Positions 22,649 to 32,701 of a DNA stretch of 64,000 bases are shown here, in pieces. How positions within the stretch are numbered: the stretch's first letter is position 1; every line of letters begins with the position of its first letter. The notes below the pieces were generated by a model that worked only from the letters and a program-made list of their open reading frames with translations, was not told where the DNA came from and made no database searches. A program made the position numbers and the translations under genes. This DNA comes from Auricularia sp. M13 (Eukaryota; Basidiomycota; Agaricomycetes; Auriculariales; Auriculariaceae). The DNA is taken from assembly GCA_037042915.1 (NCBI GenBank), contig CM073196.1, forward strand, positions 186,001 through 250,000, given 5' to 3'.

Positions 22649-24218
22649 ATGCTGCCCGAGTCGATCCATGACGCGCTTCGTGCGCGCTTGACCGCGGACT
22701 TCAACGCTCTTACGCAGGCAGTCACAGAGTGATTTTCTTTTTTTGCCAGTTCATTCCAGGCGCAGCTGACGGCGTCCGTGCAGCGCAGCCGAACTGAGCG
22801 ACATCCTCCACGACCTCATACGGGCAACAAACGGCATCCTATTTGATCTGGCTAGTACATGGAGCGAAGCACACAACACTGCGCGGCGGCTGCCTCCAGA
22901 AATGCTCTCTGCGTGCTTCATGATGCTCAACGCGTTCACCGACCGGATAACAGTTTCGCACGTCTCGCGGGCCTGGCGTGCGGCTGCGCTTGCTCATCCC
23001 GCCATATGGGCTGATATTGATTTTTCGCCTCATCATTTCCGCGATGAACCTGCGCTTTTGCGTATGGCTCTGTCTCGGTCGCGCCAATACCCTGTGAAGC
23101 TCCGGGCCCCAAAATGCGACTCAAGCGGCACGGTTGCATCCTGCTTGGCGCAGCACATCAATCATATAAGAACGCTGAAATCGGTGTACCTGGAGTACAT
23201 TCCAGCGCTTTCACTTCCGGCACCAATGCTGGAGACGTTGTCAATATCGGGAGTGCGTGGTACCTGGGTTATACCCGAGGACTTCCTTGGCTCTCGTGTT
23301 GGTAAACTGACAGTGCTCGACCTGACGGCCTGCTTTCCTCAAACGTGTCCGGCACTGTCGACGGTGACCAACCTCACGCTCTGGTTTCCCAGTGACCCCG
23401 AGCACGCGGGGACATATTCACGGCTCTTTCAACTCTTCCCGGTCCTGCAATCGCTCGCTCTCCAGCTCATAAGCCTCGATTCTTCACATTTCCTGCCCCG
23501 TGGACCCGCGCCGCCTACACTTGTAGAACTCGAACTCCTGACGGTCGACGCTAATTACGACTTGGTCCGGCATTATGTCGACTGGCAGTTCGGGGACAAC
23601 CTCCGCGATGTGAGACTCGAAGTTGCCGGATCGACGGTCCTCGAATGCAACCTGCAGGACTTCATCACGGACGTCGTCGGCCTCACTGTTCACATAATCG
23701 GCGACCCCTTCGACGCCGCGGCTATGCTAATTGCGCGATGTCCAGGCAGGCGTACCCGCGTTTTCGCGTTCGACGACGCAGACTACGACGGCTCGCAGGC
23801 AGCAGAGCTGCTTCTGCGCGCAAAATCAGCTCTGATCCGCGTCCGGGCTCTGGAGCTCCCCGCGAACACGCTCGACGCGTTCGTCCGGCTGGGCGTATTT
23901 GCTGTCTTACCCAAGCTCGCGCATCTCCGAATCGTCGTAGTGGGCAGCCCGGACCACGAGTTTCTCTGGGACGCGCTCGCGTCGCTGCCCCGCGTGCTGG
24001 ATGCTCGTCCACGGCTCAAGTCTATCGTGATTACGGCAACTTGTAATTTCGACGAGGACGAGAGCCCACTTGCGGCAGATGCGCGCGCTTTGCTCGCGGT
24101 CCTCGAGAATGTTGCACCAGGACTTCCGGACATTCGCATCAAAGGTTTTGCTGAGGAGGACGTGCGCGATGTGCAGATTCGTTCCGATCTCAATATTCAA
24201 TTCGATTATTCTTTGTAG
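22649..24218 (+). CDS. F-box/LRR-like protein 1
   Basis: F-box proteins are substrate adaptors of SCF ubiquitin ligases through Skp1. Two exons: 22649-22728 and 22784-24218, with a 55 nt intron; 504 aa. The first exon (MLPESIHDALRARLTADFNA) and its phase are shared with the genes at 32702-34348 and 34465-36036, which fixes the start. The F-box spans about residues 61-106 (RRLPPEMLSACFMML, VSHVSRAWRAAALAHPAIW). The rest is an irregular LRR region (SKLTVL-like units, CPALSTVTNLTLWFPSDPEH, LFQLFPVLQSLALQL), ending NIQFDYSL. It is intact, with no frame breaks. Target unknown. A decayed copy of its last about 40 codons lies just downstream. Confidence 0.85.
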
Positions 24219-24231
24219 AGTTTTTTACTTG

Positions 24232-24356
24232 TTGTCCTCGAGAGCTTTGCGTCGACACTCCCATTGGGCATTCGCATTAAAGGGGTTACAGAGGATGCCA
24301 CGCGCGATGTGCAAAATCAAATTTCGTCCGATTCTCATCATTCAATTCGATACATC
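24232..24356 (+). pseudogene. Remnant of an F-box gene 3' end
   Basis: Just after the stop at 24218 the sequence repeats the last about 120 bases of the F-box genes: GTCCTCGAGAGCTTTGCGTC, a GGCATTCGCATTAAAGG-like piece, GATGCCACGCGCGATGTGCA and ATTCAATTCGAT. Several indels break the frame. GAGAGCTTTGCGTC matches the gene at 34465-36036 (coding ESFAS) more closely than the adjacent gene (coding ENVAP), so the relic comes from a different paralog. Confidence 0.8.
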
Positions 24357-24441
24357 TCCGACGTAGAAAATTTGTTACTGTGACTGGGAATTCAATATTC
24401 AACTCTCGGCTGCCCCGTTGTATAATAATATAATATCATCT

Positions 24442-24744
24442 TTACAGCGTTTGCAGTAAAGCTTGTCAGTAGCGACTTTTTTTTTCCGGAAGACATTTTT
24501 TTTCTGCGATCACTGTGGGCAAGCTCCTAGACCCAACAGGCCGGTTCTGCGTGGGATCGACGTCACCTCCCGGCAGGATCGACGTCAGCCGAACGTACAG
24601 CGGAGGGTCTTCCGAGGGGTCGCAAGCGTGTTGTGCACGCTAAGCGACTCCTCGGCAACCCCTTGTGATCGCATAAAAAAAGTTCATTCCGAAAAAAAAA
24701 AAAAAAAAACCCGCTACTGACAAGCTTTACTGCAAACGCTGTAA
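24442..24744. mobile_element. Foldback MITE with perfect 33 bp terminal inverted repeats
   Basis: Left end 24442-24474 (TTACAGCGTTTGCAGTAAAG...) is the exact reverse complement of right end 24712-24744 (...CTTTACTGCAAACGCTGTAA). If the outer TA is a target duplication, the element is CAGCG...CGCTG of 297 bp between two TA dinucleotides, as for Tc1/mariner-type (Stowaway-like) MITEs. Complementarity continues inward: a T-run near 24477 faces an 18-A run near 24692, and TGCGATCAC faces GTGATCGCA. A second internal hairpin (CCGAGGGGTCGC against GCGACTCCTCGG) sits at about 24614-24656. No transposase frame is present, so it is non-autonomous. Confidence 0.85.
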
Positions 24745-25319
24745 TTTGCGGATGACGTGCGCGTTGAGTTCGGAGGACGAGGACGCCGGTGAGCACATAC
24801 TGTATCGTTCCCAATGCTGACATTGCGATAGCTGAGGTCGTCCAGGTAGAACATCGACAGGACAGTAATTTAAATGAATCACTGGCAGCAGTCGCAAGTT
24901 ATCTGCGGCGTTGCGTTGAGAACTGGCCGCGGGAACGGTACGGCGATTCGTGTCCGAAGGATCGATGTGCTAGTTGCGACTCGATGTAGAGTTACTGAGA
25001 TAAGCGTTGTAGACGGACTGCTGGCGGCTCCGAGTGCGTTCTTCCCAATCGATATCTCGCCACCACAACGGCAGCACTGGCTAGCTGCTAGCCCATATCG
25101 GTAAAGAATAAAGCGCCATGAGATGATTCTGAGTCTGACTACAGACGCGTGCAGCTGACGGAAGCTGAGGGATTGAGGACGGGAATTCGAAGAGAGCGTC
25201 GGGCGGAGTGCGAACACGAACACGGCTCTTGCGGCTACCGCGGCACTGGCGCGTTGCAGATCATCTGAGCTGCTGTCCGCCGTCGCCACCGTCGTCCTCG
25301 CCCCGAAAATACACCGAAA
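24745..25319. other. Intergenic region upstream of gene A
   Basis: No gene or repeat that I can support. It contains the likely promoter of the gene starting at 25320. Confidence 0.35.
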
Positions 25320-28300
25320 ATGAGGTGCGCACCGACCGCGACGGCCCCGCCGCGCAGCACCGCGCTCACCGCCGGCGCAGCAAAGTGGCCGCGGACAGCG
25401 GGTTCTGGAAGACGCGCATCCGGGTGGCGTTCGAGGCCTCGCGCCCCAAGCCGCCGCCGCCGGAGGCCGCCGTCCAGGCGCGCCCGCCGACGAAGCAGCG
25501 CTGCGACGTCGGCGTGCAGACCGACCCGCTGCCCGTGCGCGTCGACGTCGCCGTCCAGACCGACCCGCCCGCCCAGTACGCCGACTCCGCCGCCCAGACC
25601 GTCCTACCCGCGCTGTCCGCCGCCGGCGTGCAGACGGACCGTCGCATCGGCCATGTCGAGGCGGGCGTCGAGGCGCGGCCGACGTACGCGACGAGTAGCG
25701 CGCAGGTTGAATTGGCGCAGACGTATGCCAGCAGCGAGGCGCAGGCCGATTTCCGCTCGTCGTCGCGCTACGTGTCGAGCGGCGCGGGCGACGACTCGCT
25801 CGTCGCCGTCGACGGGCACGACGAGGACGACATGCTCATCTCGCCCGCCTCGCGCTCGTCCTCGCCCGGGCCCCCGACGAGCCTGCTCTTCCTCCCCTCG
25901 CGCGTGCCAGACCACACGCCGCCCTGGGACACCGACAATGCGGCGGATCGCGAGAATGGATGGTTGCCGACGGGCTGGGGCGCCGGATTCCGCACGCCGC
26001 CTGCTTGGGACGCTGCCATGGGGCGCCGCGAGCCTGAATGGACGCCGCCCCCCTCCGCTACAACTCCCTTAAACATGGACGGCTCCAAGGGCGCCCCGCC
26101 GCGCTGGACTGGCCAGCCGCAGCCGGGCCAGCTGCCGACTTCCACCTCTGGCCCGTCCGCGCAGCCAACAACTAGCTCTGGCTCTGCATCGTCGGCGCCT
26201 CCACCTTCGCAAGACCCGCCTCCTCCAACCGAGCCGCCGCCGCCACCTCCGCCAGCGTACGTGCTCAACACATCCGTCTACTGTTCACCACCCATCTGAC
26301 GCTGCGCTATATGATAGTTCGCGCTGGGACATCGCCAGTGCGACAACGCGCCAACGCCAGCGCCCGGCAGCTGCAAGCCCGACATCAGCTCCGGGTTCGA
26401 GCTCGATTTCAGCAGTACCTGCAACAGCTTCGGCATCGAGCTCGATCGCGGCAACACCACTCGCTCCAGCCACAGTATCAGCTGCAGTCCCCAACTCGAG
26501 CAGTGCAGCAGCACCAGCAGCGTCCACTTCCAACTCCAGCTCGACTCCAGCAGCCGCAGCGCAGGACAGCAAAGGTGTGCTCCTCCCGAAGCCGAACTGC
26601 AGACCGTCTCGCTCATTGACGCGGCAGCGCCGTACATGTTCGTGGACTTCATGCCCGCGTCCGCGCGCAAGAAGTTCAAGGTGTACGCGGGCAAGAACGA
26701 GTCGCCCGGGCCCAAGTACGACGCGCTCGTCGAGATGTGGACTGTGCAGCAGCGTGCGTACCTCTTCTCTTTCGCGGGTGCTCCATATCTCTGCACATCT
26801 CGCTCGTACCGCTTCCTATCTCTGAATCCTGCTCATTCCATTCGCTATTCGCTCATCCCTTTTATCGCGTACTTTGCTCTTCCAGGCGCGTCGCTCTACT
26901 CTCTTCACTTCTTGGAGCGCAAGTTGCGCTTTGCATCACTCCCACTCCTACGCTTCGTTCGGTTCGGCTATACCGCGCGCGCGTTCTGACTGGAACGCGC
27001 CGCCGCTGCCGCCGGCCATCTATTCCATCTTCGCTCCACATACACACACACACACTCTCTCTCGTCTATATAAGGCGACCCGACGTTCCTAATATGAGGC
27101 GGCACGACGTTGCTAATATGAGGCGGCACGACGTTCCTAATATGAGGCGGCACGTTCCTCCCATGCGCGCGTTGTGTCCTCGTTCCGCCCGGGGTGGCGG
27201 TGGGACTAGCCCACCTTCGCTCGTACCGCGGTGGGCAACCTGACGCCCATCTGTCCCCCCGCGCGAGTTGAACAGCATAATCTGCCTTCCCATACCTGGT
27301 TGCCCAGGACCGGCTGCTTGACGCCTCCAGTTCGGCTTTCTTCGCGTTAATATTGGGTCAGCGTGCGCCGTCTCCTCTGTCGCGAGTCGCGGGCTACGTT
27401 GGCCCATCCCGCGAGCTGTTCGTTTGCGCAATCCATCCCATCCGTTTCCGAGCTCCATGATTTTCTCGCACATTATTCGTTATTCTCTCACACCGCGCGG
27501 CCTTGTGAACCTTTCGTCGTTTCCCGCATCCCATCGATCCGCGTGCTGTCGCTCAGCTTCGCGTCCGCGTCCTCCTCCTATTTCTAGCGCTAACGCTAAC
27601 GCTCCCCCACGGACAGTGGACTACCCACTCGCGCACACGCCCACGACGCACGCGGCGTTCCAGGCGCTGCTGCGCGCGCAGCTCGCGGGTCGCGACCTGC
27701 AGCTCGCGCTCACCGCCGCGCGGCGCTGGTTCTGGGCGCGCGAGAAGAAGCCGACGCTCGTGCTGTGGCACGACAAGAAAGGTGCGTGCGCGCCGTCCAT
27801 CTCCGTCCATCTTCTTTAGTTTGCTTATGGTTATTTTTTCCTGCTTCAACCTCTACGCCCCAACAAATGAACGTCGTCCGCGCGCGCACGTAGAGGCGGC
27901 GAAGGAGTGGGAGCGCCGCCAGGCGCTCGCCGAGCGCGACTTGGATGGCGACGGTACGAAGAAAGCGAAGAAGAGCAAGAAGAAGCCGCCCGCGCTCGCC
28001 GAGCTGCCCAAGCTGACGCTCGCCGCGGCCACGCGCACGCTCGCCGTCCGCCCCGCGCACCCGCCACTCGTGCCCGGCTTGGGGGGGAACGAGGTCGTGT
28101 TGAAGGTTTTGAAGCGCTGTGCGTTATTCGTTCTTTTTTCTTTTTTTTTTTTTTTTTTTTTTTTGGCTCGTTTCTTTCTCCCTGCCTTGTCATACCTTTC
28201 GCTCTCCGCTTCTTGTTTCGCTTTTCGCTTCCGCTGACGGTTAATGCAGTGGACGAGGCCGAGCGGCGGCTGCTCGCGTACGGCGAGCCGTTCGACGACA

Positions 28301-31300
28301 AGCTCATGCTGGACGGCTACTGGACGCCCGGCACCGCGGTGCGCGGGACGCACACCCTCGCGCAGCACGCGCGCATGCGCCGCGCGATGCACGTGCGCGT
28401 GTGGGGCGCGCTGCGCATGCCTGGGGCGACGTTTGCGGAGATGGAAGGTGCGTTTGCGGATTCGCTGTTCATTGTTTCCTGTGTCGGTTCGCCCCTTGCA
28501 AGCAGCACCCGGCCGCTCCTTCCGTCTGCACACCTGACCGCTCCTTCCGTCCGCACACACTCTCCCCTCCCGTTCGCACACTCTCTTCGGTCGCGTTCTC
28601 CTTTTTACCTGCCCGTGCTCCGCTGACCGCTGACGTTCTGCCACCACCCGCAGAATGGGCGCCGGAGCGGATGGACGTCGAGATGGCGCTCTGGCGCAGC
28701 ATGCGCGCCGTCGTCGCACAGCTCGGCGGTGATGCGCCGCCCGAGGCACGCGCGACCGCGCCGCGCATCGAGGACCCCGTGTTCTTCACGCCGGCGTCGC
28801 TGGACGCCACGGCACCGGGGCGCATCGTGGGCTACCCCGCGCCGGGGACGCGCGAGTACGACGATATGCTGGACCAATGGGTGTACAACCTGCGTGCGTG
28901 CTGCCCTACGCGCCCTATTTTTTTTCACTGACCGATTCGACTGGATTGGATAGTTTTGCGGGCTATGCAGCCCAAGGAGGACGGCGCGCCGGGGCCGCCG
29001 CTCGCGGAGACCGACGCGCTGGCGACGGTGGAGGCTATGACGGGCACGGACTTCGAGCGCGCATGCGAGGACGTCGGGGACTTCGTCGGCACGGAGATCG
29101 CGCCGCGCGATGCGTACGGGCGCACGCTCATCGACGGCTCCCCGGCCATCGACGAGTGGGCCAGTACGTCCTTCTCCCTCGCCTCGCTCCACTCGCACTC
29201 GCAATTTCTGACGTCCCCTTGCGTTTGTCTCTTGTGTTGTGCAGGGAAGGCGCTCGCCGATATTCTGACAGAGATGCTGCGCGAGCGCGTCGCGGGCTTC
29301 GTCCCGCGCTCGCTGCGCACGGGCGAGGCAGCGCCGCCGCTGAGGGACCTCGGCGCGTGGTTCGCCCCGCGCGCGGTGCCGCCCGAGGACCCGCGGTACG
29401 CGCGCGCGCTCGGGATGTGGGCGCGGCTGCAGGCGTGCGGCGCGGAGGGCAAGCCGGAGCTGGAGCGCATGCCTGCGTGGCTTGCTGCGATGCTCGATGC
29501 GAGCGACGCGCAGATCGCGTGTGAGGCCCTGGGACTGGCTCCGCCTACGGTCGCAACGTCAGCGGCGCAACCTCCAGTCGCAACGACGCAAGCACCAGTC
29601 GCGACGGCGCAAGCACCAGTCACAACGGCAGCGCAGCCTACACCTGCCCCGCCGCAGCCGACAGTCTCTCTGTTCTCGAAGACGGCGCCGTCACTGGGCG
29701 AGAGCGTCGACGTGATCGACTTGACGAGTCCCACGGCCACGACGCGCAGCTCGGCGTCGGACCTTCCTGCACCCGCAGCGCCGGAGGCGGCGCGTCCGGG
29801 CTTCGCGCCGATTACGCTCAAGGCGAAGAGCACTGCGTCGACAAATGTGCTGGGATTCGTGCCCGCTGCGTCCAAGGCGGGCGGTTCGTCGTCGTCATCT
29901 GCGGCAGACAAGCATGGGGCCGTTGGCAGCAGCTCTGCGACCAAGCGGTCTGCATCCATGAGCACCGCAGACGGCGCCCCGTCGTCAGTGCCCGGGTTCG
30001 TGCCTGCGCGCTCTGAGGCCTCGCGCGTGGATAAATTGGCATCTGAGGACACCGCGCGGTCTCGGTCGGCGTCCACCGTTACGCGGCCTGCCACAGCCAG
30101 GGCGAGGACACCCGAGCCTGCGAAGAAAAAGCAGCGCGTGTTCGTGCCTGCCTCCCTGCCGGGTGGCGACCGCACCCTGGACGGCGCCGAGTACGACCGT
30201 GCGGTGGAAGATTGGGTGCTGGACCTCAGTATGTTTTCATTCAGTTTAATGATGGGACGCTCTAACGAGTTGCGATAGTTGCGCGCGAGGCGTTGCGCTT
30301 TCCTAGTGGCCCGCCCGTTCCATGGCCTGTGGAGCTCGACCAACTCCTTGGTCACGATCGCGGGCTCGCGCGTAAAGTATGGGAGGAAAAATGTGCGGTT
30401 GAGCTCGTTCCTGTCCTTCAGTGCAAGGCTAACTAGACGCGTGGCTGCAGGCGCCTCGGAGGGCCAGTTCTTCGAGAAGCGGCCGAGGAAGCGCGGCGGA
30501 CGCAGGCAGCGGATGAAGCGCAACAGCATGATGTGGAGCGGCTCGGGCTGGGACACGCCAGAGAACGACCGCCACTGGGCGCCCCCTCCCGACGCGTGGG
30601 CACCGCCGCCTTCGTCTGACGCCTACTACGACGACCGCGACAGACGGCTGGCGGGCCCGTGGGAGGACCCGATGGAGCGGCTCGAGCGCCGGGCGAGTAT
30701 GGGCGATAGAGGCCCGCCGCCGCCGGCGTTCGACAGCTACAGGCCCGCGCCGGACGACAGGCGGGGGTCGGATAACTGGATGTCGTGGATGCCGCCGCCC
30801 GAGGTGGACTTGCGCGGGCGGAAGCGCAAGCGCGAGCGCGAGCGCGAGAGCCGGTCCAAGTCGCGCTCGCGGTCGCGCTCGGCGTCGGTGTCGCGGGCGT
30901 CGGTCGACTCGCAGTTCTCGTACTCGCAGCCGGTGACGAGCGCCGTGCACACGCGCGTGCCGCTCCCCGACGTGCGCAAGCGCGCGTCCAGGTCCAAGTC
31001 GAAGTCCAAATCGCGCAGCCCGGAGCGGAGCAGAAGTAGGAGCAAGAGCCGCACGCGCTCGCGGCTGCCGCGGCGCCACAGCCGCTCGCTCTCGCCGCAG
31101 GAGCACCGCGCGCGCCGGCAGCGCCGCTCCTCGCGCTCGTCGCCGGGGCACTACGTCCCAAACGACCCGCGCGCGGACCACTGGGAGCCCGCGCAGTCGC
31201 CGTCCGACCGCGCCAGCCCAGGGCCTGCGCTGGGGCACTACGTCCCCAACGACCCGCGCGCGGACCACTGGGAGCCGTCCCATGACCGCGAGCCGCGCGC

Positions 31301-31697
31301 CGACCACTGGGATCCCTCGACCGACCGTGCGCGGCTGTCTGAGCGCATCTCCGACCTGCCCCAGCCTCTGCCGCCGCCGCGCCCGCGCCGGCAGTCGGAG
31401 CGCGGGTGCTACGTGTGCGGCGAGTGGGGCCACGAGGCGAACCGGTGCCCGAACCGCGAGCGCGCGCCGTATCTCATCTTGACGTCCACCGGCAAGCTTA
31501 CGCTGCCCGATGGGAAGACGACGGTGTGCTGGGTGTGGAACTCTGGCGCGCCGTGTACGGGCCAAGCGAAGGGCAAGCGGCGCAAGTCCAAAGGCGGCGC
31601 TACCACCGGCGGAATGTGCGGCCATGCCCATGCTTGTAGCTTGTGTGGCAGCGAGGCGCATCCTGCGTGCGAGTGTACACAATTCCGCAGGGTGTAG
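25320..31697 (+). CDS. Gene A: QT-motif, tandem-repeat, RS-rich zinc-knuckle protein
   Basis: Eleven proposed exons: 25320-25324, 25381-26256, 26318-26753, 27617-27781, 27894-28118, 28250-28447, 28654-28893, 28954-29163, 29245-30228, 30279-30392, 30451-31697; about 1,570 aa. The 5-base first exon gives MSKVAADSGFWKTRIRV, matching the start of gene B (MASGHWKARLR). QT motifs follow at Q48, Q61, Q74 and Q86. After a Ser/Pro linker come diverged repeats of the type F-x-P-x-S ... Y-[AD]-x3-x3-W (FMPASARKKF/YDALVEMW, FTPASL/YDDMLDQW, FVPRSL/YARALGMW, FVPASL/YDRAVEDW). The C-terminus is RS/RE-rich with two YVPNDPRADHWEP copies, a CCHC knuckle (CYVCGEWGHEANRC) and a second Cys/His cluster (CWVWNSGAPC, CGHAHACSLCG). 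Exon 3 needs either one missing base near 26588 or donor 26261 instead of 26257. Nucleic-acid binding is likely; the role is unknown. Confidence 0.65.
27082..27153. repeat. 24 bp tandem repeat, three copies, in a long intron of gene A
   Basis: Three 24 bp copies starting at 27082, 27106 and 27130, each GACGTTCCTAATATGAGGCG-like; the second has TTGCTA in place of TTCCTA. They lie inside the proposed 863 nt intron (26754-27616), far longer than the other introns. Confidence 0.9.
31144..31275 (+). repeat. In-frame direct repeat encoding GHYVPNDPRADHWEP
   Basis: Two nearly identical 45 bp copies at about 31144-31188 and 31231-31275 in the RS-rich part of gene A, with a shorter third piece (RADHWDP) near 31293. 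A recent local duplication. Confidence 0.85.
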
Positions 31698-31982
31698 GTT
31701 GTTTCCTCATCTTTTCATCCTCTGCTCTATGTTTTTTCTTGTTCCGTCGCGCTGCTATCCTGCTGTGTTGTTTTGCTGTCTATCGTGTGTAGCGCAATGG
31801 ACGAACCTTCATTCTACTGACTTGAAATCATCTATGTACATTGCGTAGAGTCTCCAATGTATCATAAAAATGAATGCCAGATCGTTGCACATTTTCTTGT
31901 CAATCTTGGTGCTGAGCGCTCGACGGTATTCATCCGGCGGTCTGGGCCGGCATCCTCCGCACGTTTCGCTCGACCGACCACC

Positions 31983-32323
31983 ATGGCAGGCTCGCTCGAA
32001 GTGTTCAAATTCGGGGTCTACATCTTCTTCCCGGTCTTCATGATGTACCACTACGGCAACCCGTACTGGTACATCGACAATGTCATCCCGTTCCGCGACC
32101 AGCTCTTCCCGCCTGAGAGCAGGCTGAATGTACGTACCTGCAGCCGCACCCGCAGCCACCACTGCTCGCTGACGCTGTACCCTTCTTGGTATTTTAGCGG
32201 CCACCGACTGGACGCGCGGAGGTCAAAGACGCTTTGCAAGCGTACCGCGAGGCACGGGCGCGCGCGAAGCTTGCGCGCGATGCCACCGCCGAGGACTTAC
32301 GCACGCCAGAGGACAAGCGGTAG
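31983..32323 (+). CDS. PET100: PET100, cytochrome c oxidase assembly protein
   Basis: PET100 is an inner-membrane mitochondrial chaperone that holds a subassembly of nuclear-encoded cytochrome c oxidase subunits. Exons 31983-32129 and 32198-32323 (68 nt intron, GTACGT donor) give 90 residues, close to the usual family size. The N-terminus MAGSLEVFKFGVYIFFPVFM holds the single membrane helix. The family signature continues as YHYGNPYWYIDNVIPFRDQL then FPPES. The C-terminal half is a charged helix (AEVKDALQAYREARARAKLA). The ATG at 31983 has a good fungal context (CCACCATGG). This is the most conserved gene in the window and was recognised from its N-terminal pattern. Confidence 0.92.
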
Positions 32324-32701
32324 TTGCGCTATATCGACTTGCGTACTGCTCGAACGTCGGCGCCGGCCCTGCTTGACTGCGTTCCTGCCAATCGACCGAA
32401 ACTACGCGCTCCGAACAGAACTGTATTATAATCGACGCGGAATGCAATGCTGCCCCAACTGCTCGGCAAAATCATGCCCTGGACTGCAATCGGCTTCTTT
32501 AAATTACGGGCTCAATCTCTGCGTCATTATAACGGATCGTGTACAACTTATATTTCATGGCTGGCCGTTTGCGCTGTGCTTACTCCGTCTGCCGTATTGG
32601 TTTACATTCAAGTACAGACTGCACCTGATTCTGTTGCTGGGTTTACTTTGGTGACTGGTCATGAGTTTATTTTGAAAGCAAATAGTGATACTGGTCACAT
32701 C
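32324..32701. other. Intergenic region between convergent genes
   Basis: 3' flanks of PET100 and the F-box gene ending at 32702. No gene or repeat seen. Confidence 0.4.

Noticed and set aside
28925-30556. 543-codon minus-strand frame opposite exons 8-11 of gene A
   Set aside because: It crosses proposed introns of the plus-strand gene without signals of its own and reads as low-complexity Ser/Ala/Arg.
30429-31682. 417-codon minus-strand frame opposite the end of gene A
   Set aside because: Arg/Ala/Pro-rich shadow of the RS-rich coding strand; the plus strand encodes two zinc modules in frame.
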